Shown here in pieces: positions 24,980 through 34,886 of a DNA stretch of 64,000 bases. A program made the translations under genes and the position numbers. Under the pieces are notes generated by a model. It saw only the letters and a list, made by a program, of their open reading frames with translations, made no database searches and was not told where the DNA came from. Location of the stretch: NCBI GenBank assembly GCA_002869925.2, contig NEWT02000035.1:158918-222917 (forward strand). Direction: 5' to 3'. The DNA is from Nitrospira sp. CG24A (GTDB lineage Bacteria > Nitrospirota > Nitrospiria > Nitrospirales > Nitrospiraceae). Every line of letters starts with the position of its first letter. The first letter of the stretch is position 1.

Positions 24980-25321
24980 TACAGCGTACTCTCCGGCAAG
25001 GGGTTAATGAATGAAAAACACATATTTCAGCCAATCTCAGCCTGTACCACTCTAAGCTTTTTCTGCGCCCCCTGCAACCTCGCAGAAGACCCACTGCCAA
25101 GAAATTAGGGGCCATTGAACAATGGCAACTTAGGCCTTTTGTCCGCAGATTCTGGCTTTACCAGGAGGCAGCTGAATAAAGCATTTTTAGCGCACATTTA
25201 ACGCGATGGCATTATAGGGGCGGCTCAGTTGGTCTGTCAAATCAATCAGTGGGAGATGGGCTATTAGGTGTGTGGCCACTTGTGCGTGAGGCAGTCACAC
25301 GAATCGACCCACTGCGCGGCA
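24980..25321. other. Upstream region of the oxidoreductase operon
   Basis: These 342 bases hold no gene. They contain the operon promoter at 25211-25240 and an untranslated leader of about 225 bases. The perfect palindrome GCCATTGAACAATGGC (25111-25126) lies about 85 bases downstream of the predicted transcript start, where a repressor or regulatory hairpin could act. A second short inverted repeat, TCTGCG/CGCAGA, lies near 25058-25085. Confidence 0.55.
25211..25240 (-). promoter_or_regulatory. Sigma-70 promoter for the oxidoreductase operon
   Basis: On the minus strand TTGACA (25240-25235), an 18-base spacer and a perfect TATAAT (25216-25211) face the operon. Both hexamers are consensus, so this should be a strong constitutive promoter. 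Confidence 0.85.
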
Positions 25322-26593
25322 TTACGGTAATTGCTCACAAGCCTGAACGGATCCGATGACGCAGGCTCGTTCAAGGTCGTCTTTAGCGAGCCAACCCTGT
25401 AAGCGTTCTCTGTAAATCTTCGCTCTGGTCAGTAGCGCTTTGGTATTGGTGGGGTCGACCCTAATCACAGTGGATAAATCTTCAATCGCTTGTTCCGGTT
25501 GATTTAAATTAAGGTAAATTTCGCTCCGTAGTAGGTATGCCTCTATTTGATCGGGGATCCAACTTTCAGGCGTTTGGGGGTTGAAGAGTTTCTTCAGCGT
25601 GGCTAGCGCCTGACGCCAAGATTTAGCGTCAGCCTGACGGCGAGCTTGCGTCGTGTATATGCCTATGAGTGGCTGGCGAGCAATATCGGCAAATGGATCA
25701 AGCGAGAGGGCTTGCTCGTATGCCTCGGCAGCTTTATCCAATTGTTTCAACCATGTGAACACATCTCCTTTCCCGACCCATGCCCATACGTTCTTGGCAT
25801 CGAGTGCGATCGCACGATCGAAGTCTATTTTCGCTTTCCCCAGATAATCCGTATAGTCTGAAGTCTGACCCCGTTGGGAAAACGCCAGCGAGACGAGCTG
25901 GAGGTAGGTCTGTCCTCGCACAATCAACGGATCGGCATAGCGGTCATCAAGGGTGGCGGCATCGGTGCTGAGCTGGATCTTGTCCCGCAGGTTCGATGTA
26001 TGGAGAGCGGTCTCAAGTATTGTGCGTGCCCGTTGGTATGAGGCGGGTTTTCCATTCGGATCGATTGCCAACATTCGGACGCCGATCGGCTGCTGTTGAA
26101 GCTCTTGGATTTGTGCCCGTAAATGGTGGTTTTCCTGCTGAAGCCGATGAAAGTGTTGCGTAAGCTGCTGATTAGATTGAAATCGGCTGATAGCTTCCGC
26201 CAAACTGCCCATATCAACTGTGGCACGAATGCGCACGAAGAAGACGGGCCGGCCCAGCTCGAAGGAACGCCTGGATTCCAGGATTTCTGTTTCGGTGACC
26301 GCAGCGGCAATCGTTCTAATTTCCAGCGAACTGGTTTGCGTGCTTTTTCCGCCCAATTCTTTTTCGACATCGTGGAATGTCGCTTCGAGATAGAGACCCG
26401 CTTCTTCCACCGCGTTGCGTTGGGCTCGTTGGAGGACTTTTTCTTCTGCGCTAGCTAAGGTGTCGCCATCGGCCATGGCATAGTGGCCGTCAGCGATGAC
26501 AGTTTTCGTGGAGGCGCTGAATGCAGGGATTCCCCATAGTAATAATAGGAATGTGAAAAGGGAGTGGTAGAGTAATCGCCAGTATCGCCCCAT
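25322..26593 (-). CDS. Exported TPR protein with LPP20-like N-terminal domain
   Basis: A 423-residue protein with a signal peptide ending near IPAFSAS. Its N-terminal half has DGDTLASAEEKVLQRAQRNA and a VFFVRIRATVDM strand, a pattern of periplasmic proteins that shape Arg- and Ala-rich helices. A coiled-coil segment (residues 150-180) leads to TPR units in the C-terminal half (AKIDFDRAIALDAKNVWAW, AYEQALSLDPF, AIEDLSTVIRVDP). Such proteins act as interaction scaffolds. The gene stands alone. Confidence 0.7.
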   Translation of the reverse strand: MGRYWRLLYHSLFTFLLLLWGIPAFSASTKTVIADGHYAMADGDTLASAEEKVLQRAQRNAVEEAGLYLEATFHDVEKELGGKSTQTSSLEIRTIAAAVTETEILESRRSFELGRPVFFVRIRATVDMGSLAEAISRFQSNQQLTQHFHRLQQENHHLRAQIQELQQQPIGVRMLAIDPNGKPASYQRARTILETALHTSNLRDKIQLSTDAATLDDRYADPLIVRGQTYLQLVSLAFSQRGQTSDYTDYLGKAKIDFDRAIALDAKNVWAWVGKGDVFTWLKQLDKAAEAYEQALSLDPFADIARQPLIGIYTTQARRQADAKSWRQALATLKKLFNPQTPESWIPDQIEAYLLRSEIYLNLNQPEQAIEDLSTVIRVDPTNTKALLTRAKIYRERLQGWLAKDDLERACVIGSVQACEQLP

Positions 26594-26687
26594 TTAGATA
26601 ACTATACCGCATCACGCGATGGCTATAGGAGCGATGCAACTGGATGAGGTAACCGAGGAGAGATAAAGGGCGAGCGAAAGGTTTTGG

Positions 26688-26966
26688 CTACCGTTCCTTA
26701 GGAAAAACTTGAGTAAATGGATGGACCTCAACCCGTTCGAAGACACCGTGGACGGTATAGGGGTCTTCACGGGCAAACTGTTGCGCCTCTTCCAACGAGT
26801 CTGCTTCGATGACGATAAGACTCCCTGTTTTATCCGTGAGTGGACCGGCTAGCACGACGCGGCCTTGCGCATCAAGGGGTTCCATCTTGGCGAGATGCGC
26901 GGGGCGATAGATTTTCCGCTTGGCTTCTCCGTCGGGACCATCGAATCCAAAAATGGCAAATTTCAT
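26688..26966 (-). CDS. YciI-like protein
   Basis: The 92-residue protein has the YciI-type ferredoxin-like fold: FAIFGFDGPDGEAKR, the conserved HLAKMEPL and GSLIVIEADSLEEAQQF, and DPYTVHGVFERVEVHPF. No catalytic residue beyond the conserved His is evident. The start is the ATG at 26966; upstream frames lack a ribosome site. The adjacent DUF2203 gene runs the same way and its stop at 27002 lies 35 bases before this start. Confidence 0.85.
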   Translation of the reverse strand: MKFAIFGFDGPDGEAKRKIYRPAHLAKMEPLDAQGRVVLAGPLTDKTGSLIVIEADSLEEAQQFAREDPYTVHGVFERVEVHPFTQVFPKER

Positions 26967-27001
26967 AAATCTGTTCAGAAATTGGGGGCGAGGATTCTGT
27001 T

Positions 27002-27415
27002 TCAGGCTAAGCCTTCCAGCGGACACCGGTCTTTATACCCAGTGGTCGTTTCATGCCACCAGCGAATTTCTTGCTCCCCAAGTTTCCAGCATAGATAGAC
27101 GACTCGACCCTCACGAAGATGGGGAAAGTCACAGAGGCCGAGATCCAGGTCCTTCACCAGGATGCCGAGCTCCTGAATCGCTTGAAGATTCGCGCTGACT
27201 TGCTGTAAACCCAAGATGTAGAGGTGCCCAACGGTACTTCCCCCACCATATTGGGCCTGAGCACTGGCTTTCTTGATATCTTCTTTCGTCCGGGACAAGA
27301 CGGCCTTGGCTTGCTGAATAGAAGTCAGCTTAGAATTGAGCTGGGGGATGAGGCGATTCGCCTCGGATAACGTGAACATTCGCTCGTGCTGTGCGTATTC
27401 GTCGTCATGCGCCAT
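27002..27415 (-). CDS. DUF2203-family protein
   Basis: A 137-residue protein with MFTLSEANRLIPQLNSKL, a helical core, and the C-terminal motif VVYLCWKLGEQEIRWWHE, all typical of DUF2203. These proteins are small, conserved and of unknown role. It runs into the YciI-like gene, separated by about 35 bases, so they are probably cotranscribed. Confidence 0.85.
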   Translation of the reverse strand: MAHDDEYAQHERMFTLSEANRLIPQLNSKLTSIQQAKAVLSRTKEDIKKASAQAQYGGGSTVGHLYILGLQQVSANLQAIQELGILVKDLDLGLCDFPHLREGRVVYLCWKLGEQEIRWWHETTTGYKDRCPLEGLA

Positions 27416-27954
27416 GGTGTGTCTCCATCGATTCCCTCATGTATCACACCACTCTTTTGTGCTGCAACCAGCAAGCTGCAATAGAAGATTAGTTTATCAT
27501 GGTGAATATTTAGGAAGAGGCTCGTTGGGTTGGACAAGTTCAGTTCGAAGGTGTGGTGGTATGAAAAAAAAGATATCCCTGTTGACAAGGAACACCACGC
27601 ACGTTATTATTTCCCTACGATCTCAGCTCAATTCAAGGCTATCTCCACACACAAGACTTCCGGGGCACATCTCGATACAAGCCGTAATTGCTTAGAGAAT
27701 AGAAGCGAGTCAACGAGGCATGAGTTCCAGCCTGCAACAATCATCTGCAACCATGAGACAGAGTCGAGCCCTGGTAGCGACGTACGATAATAGGTCAGTC
27801 CCTCACGGGTCATCCTCTTTATAGTCGATAGACACGACACAATTCATCAACGCTTTACCATTGCGCTACCATTTAGTTCGCGGACAATTTCCCATGGTTC
27901 ACCCTGTGCGATCGCTGCTGATACTATTGCAGCTTGGGGCTTGAGAGGATATTC
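27416..27954. other. Intergenic region with the rho promoter and long leader
   Basis: About 540 bases hold no credible gene. It contains the strong promoter at 27582-27610 and about 335 bases of leader before rho. Open frames inside it (27336-27840, both strands) are short and without ribosome sites. Confidence 0.6.
27582..27610 (+). promoter_or_regulatory. Sigma-70 promoter upstream of rho
   Basis: TTGACA (27582-27587), a 17-base spacer and TATTAT (27605-27610) form a near-consensus promoter on the plus strand. The rho start is about 340 bases downstream. Confidence 0.8.
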
Positions 27955-29226
27955 ATGGCACAAACGAAGGGGGAGGTTATGCATCTCGCGGAGCTCAAGC
28001 AGAAGTCCATCGCCGATCTTAATGAGGTGGCGCGCGATCTGAAGATCGATGGCGCCCCTACGCTGCGAAAGCAGGAATTAATTTTTGCGATTTTGCAGGC
28101 GCAGACTGCGAACAACGGCGTGGTCTTCGGCGAAGGGGTGCTCGAAACGCTCCCTGATGGGTTCGGATTTCTGCGCGCTCCCGATTCGAACTATCTTCCC
28201 GGTCCCGACGACATCTATATCTCGCCTTCCCAAATCCGACGTTTTAATTTGCGAACTGGCGACATTGTGTCCGGTCAGATCCGGCCGCCAAAGGAGAGTG
28301 AACGGTATTTCGCGCTGCTTAAGGTTGAGAAGGTCAATTACGAAGATCCTGAAGTGTCGCGCGATAAGATTCTCTTCGACAACCTGACGCCACTCTATCC
28401 GGAAGAGCGTCTCGTTCTTGAGTTCGACCGTGAAGAATATTGTACGCGCGTGATGGATCTTACGACTCCGATCGGTAAAGGCCAGCGTGGGTTGATCGTC
28501 GCAGCTCCCCGAACCGGGAAAACGATGTTGCTGCAGGCTATCGCTCGGGCCATTCTGAAAAACCACAAGGAAGTGACTTTAATTGTGCTCCTCATCGATG
28601 AGCGGCCGGAAGAAGTCACCGATTGGCAGCGGCAAGTGAAAGCCGAAGTCATCAGTTCCACATTTGACGAGCCGGCCCAACGCCATGCTCAAGTCGCTGA
28701 AATGGTACTCGAAAAGGCCAAGCGTTTGGTCGAACATAAGAAGGACGTCGTGGTCCTGCTGGACAGCATCACCCGTCTGGCGCGTGCCTACAATACGATT
28801 GCTCCGCCGAGCGGCAAGGTGTTGTCGGGAGGACTGGACTCGAATGCACTCCAGCGTCCAAAGCGGTTCTTTGGAGCGGCCCGCAATATTGAAAACGGTG
28901 GGAGTCTCACTATTATGGCGACCGCACTTGTCGACACCGGCAGCCGGATGGATGATGTGATTTTTGAAGAGTTCAAAGGGACTGGCAATATGGAAGTGCA
29001 TCTCGACCGCCGTCTGGCCGATAAGCGGCTCTTCCCGGCTATCGATATCAGCCAGTCCGGGACGAGAAAAGAGGAATTGTTGGTGGACAAGGATCGCCTC
29101 AACAAAATGTGGATTTTGCGCAAGGTGCTGAGTCCGCTTGGGACGATGGAAGCCATGGAGTTTCTCATGGACAAGCTCCATGGGACCAAGACCAATCAGG
29201 AATTTCTGCAGTCGATGAATCGATAA
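27955..29226 (+). CDS. rho: Transcription termination factor Rho
   Basis: The 423-residue Rho has a cold-shock-like RNA-binding domain (LPDGFGFLR, about 62-70), Walker A region [14 protein letters not shown], Walker [15 protein letters not shown] and the secondary-site [10 protein letters not shown]. It unwinds RNA and ends transcription. ATG 27955 has GAGAGG six bases upstream; a later ATG at 27979 has a ribosome site only two bases away. The long leader fits autoregulation by Rho. rpmE and prfA follow, a common order. Confidence 0.97.
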   Translation: MAQTKGEVMHLAELKQKSIADLNEVARDLKIDGAPTLRKQELIFAILQAQTANNGVVFGEGVLETLPDGFGFLRAPDSNYLPGPDDIYISPSQIRRFNLRTGDIVSGQIRPPKESERYFALLKVEKVNYEDPEVSRDKILFDNLTPLYPEERLVLEFDREEYCTRVMDLTTPIGKGQRGLIVAAPRTGKTMLLQAIARAILKNHKEVTLIVLLIDERPEEVTDWQRQVKAEVISSTFDEPAQRHAQVAEMVLEKAKRLVEHKKDVVVLLDSITRLARAYNTIAPPSGKVLSGGLDSNALQRPKRFFGAARNIENGGSLTIMATALVDTGSRMDDVIFEEFKGTGNMEVHLDRRLADKRLFPAIDISQSGTRKEELLVDKDRLNKMWILRKVLSPLGTMEAMEFLMDKLHGTKTNQEFLQSMNR

Positions 29227-29320
29227 TATCCAGCTTGTATCCGGTCATTGAGACAGGGTAGAGTGGCGGGCCTTCGAATAGGCGAAGGCTGATGACTGTG
29301 ATGGCGGGGGAGTGTAAATT

Positions 29321-29527
29321 ATGAAGAAGGGCATCCATCCCGTGTACCGGGAAGTCGCAGTGCATTGCGCCTGCGGTAATAAGTATAAGACCAGATCGAC
29401 GGGCGGCGACATCAATGTCGATATCTGTTCGAACTGTCATCCGTTTTTCACGGGGACGCAGAAGATTATCGACACCGAAGGGCGCGTTGAACGGTTCAAG
29501 AAGAAGTACGCGAAGAAAGACAAGTAG
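29321..29527 (+). CDS. rpmE: Ribosomal protein L31
   Basis: The 68-residue protein has the zinc-binding (C+) form with cysteines at CAC (16, 18) and CSNC (36, 39), and the typical [18 protein letters not shown] start and [10 protein letters not shown] end. It is part of the 50S subunit. A terminator hairpin follows at 29551, and prfA begins after that. Confidence 0.97.
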   Translation: MKKGIHPVYREVAVHCACGNKYKTRSTGGDINVDICSNCHPFFTGTQKIIDTEGRVERFKKKYAKKDK

Positions 29528-29550
29528 CTCGAGAAGGGATCATATGAGGG

Positions 29551-29585
29551 ACCCTGCTTCGCTGAGGGGCAGGGTCTCTTTGTTT
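29551..29585 (+). terminator. Terminator between rpmE and prfA
   Basis: GACCCTGC pairs with GCAGGGTC over a loop of about ten bases, followed by TCTTTGTTT. It probably ends part of the rho-rpmE transcript or attenuates prfA. Confidence 0.7.
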
Positions 29586-29626
29586 GTGTGCGGAAGGTTG
29601 AACGCGCATTCGAAGGAAACGGGGCT

Positions 29627-30703
29627 ATGGAAGCCGTGCTGCTGAAAAAATGGGAAGTGCTGGCGACTCGATACGATGAGTTGACAAATCAGCTCATGGA
29701 TCCGTCCATGATGAGTCAGCCCTCGCAGCTACACAAAGTCAATAAGGAGCGGACGGATATCGAACCGGCGGCCAAGCTTCTCGCCACCTATCGAGACAAC
29801 GCAAGGCAGTTGGACGAAGCGGTTCAAATCCTTGCGGACTCCTCGGCCGGGAACGAGATGCATAAGATGGCGATGGAAGAGAGCGCCCAGCTCGAACGCC
29901 AGCAGGCGGAGATCGAGCAGCAGGCCCAAGAGTTTCTCATTCCCAAAGATCCGCGAGACGGAAAAAATCTGCTTTTCGAAATTCGTGCCGGGACCGGCGG
30001 TGACGAGGCGGCACTCTTCGCTGGCGAGTTGTTCCGCATGTACAGCAAGTACGCGGAGATCAAAGGTTTCAAGGTTGATATGGTCGAAGCCACAGAAACT
30101 ACGGGTGGGGGCTACAAGGGGGTTGTTGCCCTCATCGAAGGCAAGGGTGCGTACAGTCATTTCAAGTTCGAAGCTGGGGTCCACCGGGTACAGCGTGTTC
30201 CCGTCACTGAGGCCAGCGGTCGGATTCACACGTCGACCGTGACTGTCGCGGTGATGCCCGAAGTGGACGAGGTCGATGTTCAGATCGATCCCATGGATCT
30301 TCGAATCGACACCTTCTGTTCATCCGGTGCCGGTGGCCAGAGCGTCAACACAACAAAGTCGGCCGTGCGGATCACCCATATCCCGACCGGTGTGGTAGTA
30401 AGTTGTCAGGACGAACGGTCGCAACTGAAGAACCGCACAAAGGCTATGCGGACTCTGCGGGCCAGAATTGTCGAGGCGGAGCGGGAGAAGCAAGACGCGG
30501 AAACCGCGCAGAACCGCAAGGCTCAGGTGGGCACGGGAGAGCGGAGCGAGAAGATCCGTACCTATAACTTCCCGCAGAACCGGGTGACCGACCATCGTGT
30601 GGGGATAACCTTGCATAAGTTAGAGCAGGTGCTCGAAGGCGACCTCGACGAATTCGTTCAGGCACTGAAGGCGCAGCGGCAGCAGGAAGTGGGCGCGGCA
30701 TAA
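29627..30703 (+). CDS. prfA: Peptide chain release factor 1
   Basis: The 358-residue RF1 has the GGQ peptidyl-hydrolase motif in SSGAGGQSVNTTKSA and the PxT-type region typical of RF1. Length matches E. coli RF1 (360). The start at 29627 (MEAVLLKKWEV) is preceded by AAGGAA; the frame extends back to 29588 but without a better site. The methyltransferase gene prmC, which modifies the Gln of GGQ, follows after one base. Confidence 0.96.
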   Translation: MEAVLLKKWEVLATRYDELTNQLMDPSMMSQPSQLHKVNKERTDIEPAAKLLATYRDNARQLDEAVQILADSSAGNEMHKMAMEESAQLERQQAEIEQQAQEFLIPKDPRDGKNLLFEIRAGTGGDEAALFAGELFRMYSKYAEIKGFKVDMVEATETTGGGYKGVVALIEGKGAYSHFKFEAGVHRVQRVPVTEASGRIHTSTVTVAVMPEVDEVDVQIDPMDLRIDTFCSSGAGGQSVNTTKSAVRITHIPTGVVVSCQDERSQLKNRTKAMRTLRARIVEAEREKQDAETAQNRKAQVGTGERSEKIRTYNFPQNRVTDHRVGITLHKLEQVLEGDLDEFVQALKAQRQQEVGAA

Positions 30704-30704
30704 G

Positions 30705-31610
30705 ATGGATGCAGTCGCTCCTATCCCGCAGTCAACGAGACGGGCCACGCTCGGCGAGGCGATTGCCGAATCACGCCGTGTACTGGATCGTGCCGGTATT
30801 GAGAGCGCGGAGCAGGAGGCATGGTGGATTGTGCAGCATGTGCTCCGGCTTCCCGCGCATTGTGTGGTGACCGACCGTGACCGATTGCTGGCTTCTGTTG
30901 AACTGGCGGGCGTAAAGGGGCTGGTCCAACGGCGGGTCGGTCGAGAACCCTTGCAATATATTTTAGGGACGCAAGAATTTTGCGGGCTGGAGTTTCATGT
31001 CGATCCGGCGGTGCTCATTCCGAGGCCGGAGACCGAGCTGCTGGTGGAGTATGTCGCACAACGGATTTCTGCCGAGCAACCGGCCACTATCGTCGATGTC
31101 TGTACGGGGTCCGGGTGCATTGCTGTGGCGATTGCACGGCGGAGGCCTCGCGCTCGACTGATTGCCACCGACCTATCGAGTCGCGCTCTCGATGTTGCGA
31201 GGCAAAACGCTGTCCGCCATTCGGTAGGAGAGCGCATGATATGGCTGGAAGGCAACTTGCTGGGAGCATTGGCAGGGCAGAGGTTAGAGGGACAGGTTGA
31301 TGTCATCGTCTCGAATCCTCCCTATATTGCGGAGGCTGATTGGGCGACACTCCAGCCAGAAGTGAGGCTGTTTGAACCGCGTGGCGCATTGATAGCAGGG
31401 CCCCAGGGGACGGAGTTGCATGAACGGCTGCTGCGAGAGGCAGGCCGGTACCTTTCTCCCGGCGGCGCGTTGATCCTCGAAATCGGCGCCGGTCAGGCGC
31501 GCGCGATCCGCCAGATCGTTGAGCAGATATCAGGGTACAGATTCCACCGGCTGGTTTATGACGCAGCAGGGCTTGAGCGTGTGGTCATTGTCGAGCGAAC
31601 AGACGGGTAG
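30705..31610 (+). CDS. prmC: Peptide chain release factor N5-glutamine methyltransferase
   Basis: A 301-residue SAM-dependent methyltransferase with N-terminal helical domain, VDVCTGSGCIAVAIARR for SAM binding and the catalytic NPPY motif (SNPPYIAEADW). It methylates the GGQ Gln of release factors. It lies 1 base after prfA and 9 bases before murA, consistent with an operon. Confidence 0.95.
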   Translation: MDAVAPIPQSTRRATLGEAIAESRRVLDRAGIESAEQEAWWIVQHVLRLPAHCVVTDRDRLLASVELAGVKGLVQRRVGREPLQYILGTQEFCGLEFHVDPAVLIPRPETELLVEYVAQRISAEQPATIVDVCTGSGCIAVAIARRRPRARLIATDLSSRALDVARQNAVRHSVGERMIWLEGNLLGALAGQRLEGQVDVIVSNPPYIAEADWATLQPEVRLFEPRGALIAGPQGTELHERLLREAGRYLSPGGALILEIGAGQARAIRQIVEQISGYRFHRLVYDAAGLERVVIVERTDG

Positions 31611-31619
31611 AGGAAGACG

Positions 31620-32897
31620 ATGGATCGTACAATCATCACCGGCGGGACGCCGCTTCGAGGAGAAGTCCAGATCGGCGGGGCGAAGAATGCCGCGTTGCCG
31701 ATCTTAGCGTCCACTATACTCGGCGGCGGGGAATGTGTGATGACGAATGTGCCTCGCGTGGTGGATGTCGTCACCATGGGCAAGCTGTTGGGCATCTTGG
31801 GCGCGAAGGTTCACTATGAGGGGAATTGCGCGGTCATTAATGCTGCCGTGATCACATCGACCCAGGCCCCCTACGATCTGGTCAAGACGATGCGAGCCTC
31901 CGTGCTTGTCCTGGGGCCGCTGTTGGCGCGATGGGGAGAAGCCACGGTGTCGATGCCAGGTGGTTGTGCCATTGGATCGCGCCCCGTCAATCTCCACCTT
32001 GCCGGGTTGGCGAAAATGGGTGCGGATGTGTCGATGGAACATGGGTATATTCGGGCCAAAGCGAAGCGGTTGACGGGTGCGCAGATCTATTGCGATACGC
32101 CGACGGTCACGGGAACGGAAAATTTGATGATGGCCGCATCGCTCGCCCAGGGAACCACGGTGATTGAAAATGCGGCGAAGGAACCGGAAATCGTGGACCT
32201 CGCAAATTTTCTTATGAAGCGAGGGGCTCGCATCGACGGTGCCGGGTCGGATGTCATCACGATCGAAGGGGTCCGTGAGTTGCACGGGAGTGATCATGAC
32301 GTCATTCCCGATCGTATCGAAGCCGGTACCTATCTCGTGGCCGGAGCTATTACGCGGGGAACGGTGACGCTCAATCGGTGCCGCCCGAATCATATGGATG
32401 CCCTGCTGATGAAGCTGCGCGAAGCCGGTGTCGAGATACAGGTGGACAAGGAGCAGATCCATCTGAACGCGGGATCGCCGCTCAAAGGCATCGATATTCG
32501 GACGTTGCCCTATCCCGGATTCCCCACCGACATGCAGGCGCAGATGGTGGCCTTGATGACGGTCGCCGAGGGCACAAGTGTGATTACGGAAACAGTATTC
32601 GAAAGCCGATTCATGCACGTTGAAGAGCTGCGACGGATGGGGGCCGACATCAAGGTCGAAGGCAATCGAGCGGTGGTGGCCGGACCGACTAAGTTGGCAG
32701 GAGCTCCGGTGATGGCATCCGATCTTCGTGCGAGCGCAGGGTTAGTGTTAGCCGGCTTGGCGGCAGAAGGCACCACAGAGATTCTCCGTGTCTACCATTT
32801 GGATCGGGGCTATGAGCGGATGGAAGAGAAACTGCGGGGGTTGGGCGCGACGATCACTCGGCACAAAGAAGGTGCGGCTCCGGCCGACAATTGTTGA
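31620..32897 (+). CDS. murA: UDP-N-acetylglucosamine 1-carboxyvinyltransferase
   Basis: The 425-residue EPSP-synthase-fold enzyme starts MDRTIITGGTPLRGEVQIGG and has the catalytic Cys in MPGGCAIGSRPVNLHL. It transfers enolpyruvate from phosphoenolpyruvate to UDP-GlcNAc, the first committed step of peptidoglycan. Presence of the catalytic Cys predicts fosfomycin sensitivity. hisG follows after 4 bases. Confidence 0.96.
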   Translation: MDRTIITGGTPLRGEVQIGGAKNAALPILASTILGGGECVMTNVPRVVDVVTMGKLLGILGAKVHYEGNCAVINAAVITSTQAPYDLVKTMRASVLVLGPLLARWGEATVSMPGGCAIGSRPVNLHLAGLAKMGADVSMEHGYIRAKAKRLTGAQIYCDTPTVTGTENLMMAASLAQGTTVIENAAKEPEIVDLANFLMKRGARIDGAGSDVITIEGVRELHGSDHDVIPDRIEAGTYLVAGAITRGTVTLNRCRPNHMDALLMKLREAGVEIQVDKEQIHLNAGSPLKGIDIRTLPYPGFPTDMQAQMVALMTVAEGTSVITETVFESRFMHVEELRRMGADIKVEGNRAVVAGPTKLAGAPVMASDLRASAGLVLAGLAAEGTTEILRVYHLDRGYERMEEKLRGLGATITRHKEGAAPADNC

Positions 32898-32901
32898 CAT
32901 C

Positions 32902-33606
32902 ATGCTGACGATTGCCTTGTCGAAGGGAAAAATGTTGGATCTCACGCTCGACGTCTTTCGCCGGGCAGGTTATGCCATGGGCAGCCTCTCTACTGAAAGC
33001 CGTCGCTTGGTGTTTCCCTGCCCGGAGATCGACATGACGTTCCTGATCGTACGTCCGACCGATGTGCCGACCTATGTCGAGTATGGCGCAGCGGACGTCG
33101 GGATCGTTGGGAAAGACGTGTTGATGGAGCAGGACAGCGACGTCTATGAACCATTGGATTTAGGGTTCGGAGCGTGTAGAATCGCGGTCGCCGCCCTTAA
33201 GGGGCAGGCCTCGCGCGACCGACTGTCTTCAAAAATTCGGGTGGCGACGAAGTATCCGAAGATCACCGAGCGGTATTTCAATCAGCGTGGCCTGTCGGTC
33301 GAGATCGTCAAGTTATACGGCTCGATTGAATTGGCGCCGTTGGTCGGTCTGGCTGATCGGATTGTCGATCTGGTCGAGACCGGCAACACGCTCAAGGCGC
33401 ATGGTCTTGTCGAGGTGGAGTGCATTGCGCAGTCTACTGCTCGGCTGATTGTCAATCGAGCGAGCCTGAAGCTGGAGCACGCGGTGGTCACAGAGTTAAT
33501 TAAAAAGCTTCGGGCTGTCAGCGGCACATCAACAGGGTCTCGAACAGCTGCTCCGCGCAACGCTTCGCGTGGGGCACGTCGAACGGTCAGACGCACACGC
33601 GCATGA
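32902..33606 (+). CDS. hisG: ATP phosphoribosyltransferase (short form)
   Basis: The 234-residue protein starts MLTIALSKGKMLDLTLDVFR, the beginning of short-form HisG, and has the phosphoribosyl-binding DLVETGNTLKAHGL. It lacks the C-terminal ACT-like regulatory domain of long HisG, so it may need a HisZ partner, which is not in this window. A low-complexity basic tail ([13 protein letters not shown]) is unusual. ATG 32902 is chosen because the earlier frame start at 32788 lies in murA. The stop overlaps hisD as ATGA. Confidence 0.92.
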   Translation: MLTIALSKGKMLDLTLDVFRRAGYAMGSLSTESRRLVFPCPEIDMTFLIVRPTDVPTYVEYGAADVGIVGKDVLMEQDSDVYEPLDLGFGACRIAVAALKGQASRDRLSSKIRVATKYPKITERYFNQRGLSVEIVKLYGSIELAPLVGLADRIVDLVETGNTLKAHGLVEVECIAQSTARLIVNRASLKLEHAVVTELIKKLRAVSGTSTGSRTAAPRNASRGARRTVRRTRA

Positions 33607-34886
33607 AGATTGTAGCCTCCACCGAGCGAGCCTTTCTCCCTACCCTCAAGAAAGTGGCGTCGCGTGCCCGTGTGCAGGGGGCTGCCGTCGAAAAGACGGT
33701 CAAGTCGATTTTGCAAGCCGTGGAACGGGGCGGCGATAGGGCTGTTCTCCGTTATACGAAACAATTCGACCGCGTCTCCATGAAGGAGACGGAGCTGCGC
33801 GTCACCCCCGAAGAGATCAAAGAGGCCTACTTCCACATTCGGAAAGACGAGGGCGACGCACTCCGGTTTGCGGCCCAGCGGATCACGTCATTCCACGAAC
33901 GCCAGCGCATCAAGACCTGGATGTATCAGGACAACGGGGCGACGTTGGGGCAGGTGGTCACGCCCATCGATGCAGTCGGGGTGTACGTGCCGGGGGGCAA
34001 GGCCGTCTATCCTTCATCGGTCTTGATGTGCGCGATTCCGGCCAAGGTCGCAGGCGTCTCACGTGTCGTGATGTGCACGCCACCACAAAAAGGCCCGATC
34101 AATCCCTATTTGCTGGTTGCAGCCGACATCGCCGGCGTGACGGAGATTTATCGTGTCGGGGGTGTGCAAGCGATCGGAGCGATGGCTTATGGAACCAAGA
34201 CAATCCAGCGCGTCGACAAAATCGTGGGTCCCGGCAATATTTACGTCGCAACGGCCAAGCGACTTCTCTATGGCACAGTCGGGATCGACATGGTGGCAGG
34301 CCCGAGCGAGCTGCTTGTCGTTGCAGATGGCGACGCCAAGCCCGCGCATGTCGCAGCCGACTTGCTCTGCGAGGCGGAGCATGACGAAGATGCCCAGGTC
34401 TATCTCGTCACCACATCGGCTCAGTTGGCAAAAAATGTGGTGCAGCTTATCGGCAGCCAATTGAAGGGTCTGCAACGGGAAAAGATCGCGGCCAAGTCCA
34501 TCGCGCGCCATTCGGTGGCGTTCGTGGTCGCCACCATGGACGAAGCCATCGATGTCGCGAACCAGATCGCTCCGGAACATTTGACCCTCTCAGTCGATGA
34601 GCCGTTTGAGTATCTCGAGAAAATCCGTCATGCGGGGGCGTTGTTCTTGGGTCGCTACACGCCGCCGTCGGTTGCCGATTACATTGCAGGCCCGAATCAC
34701 GTCTTGCCGACCGGTGGATCGGCCCGCTTCTTTTCGGCACTCTCCGTCCACGATTACATCAAGGTGAGCAACATCGTGCACTACACACGCGAAGAATTGA
34801 GCAAGGTGAAAGATCATCTCGTTCGTTTGGCCCATATCGAAGGATTCGACGCGCATGCCAAGTCGGCCCAGAGCAGGTTCTCATGA
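33603..34886 (+). CDS. hisD: Histidinol dehydrogenase
   Basis: The 427-residue enzyme has the conserved NAD and zinc-binding segments: [34 protein letters not shown] and [10 protein letters not shown], with HEDAQ-type residues [13 protein letters not shown]. It oxidises histidinol to histidine in two steps. ATGA overlaps on both sides (with hisG and hisB) indicate translational coupling. Confidence 0.96.
   Translation: MKIVASTERAFLPTLKKVASRARVQGAAVEKTVKSILQAVERGGDRAVLRYTKQFDRVSMKETELRVTPEEIKEAYFHIRKDEGDALRFAAQRITSFHERQRIKTWMYQDNGATLGQVVTPIDAVGVYVPGGKAVYPSSVLMCAIPAKVAGVSRVVMCTPPQKGPINPYLLVAADIAGVTEIYRVGGVQAIGAMAYGTKTIQRVDKIVGPGNIYVATAKRLLYGTVGIDMVAGPSELLVVADGDAKPAHVAADLLCEAEHDEDAQVYLVTTSAQLAKNVVQLIGSQLKGLQREKIAAKSIARHSVAFVVATMDEAIDVANQIAPEHLTLSVDEPFEYLEKIRHAGALFLGRYTPPSVADYIAGPNHVLPTGGSARFFSALSVHDYIKVSNIVHYTREELSKVKDHLVRLAHIEGFDAHAKSAQSRFS

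Noticed and set aside
29271-29290. Hairpin GCCTTCG/CGAAGGC after rho as a terminator
   Set aside because: A good stem but no T run after it, so termination is not supported.
31704-32618. 304-residue minus-strand frame
   Set aside because: Shadow of murA; no motif.
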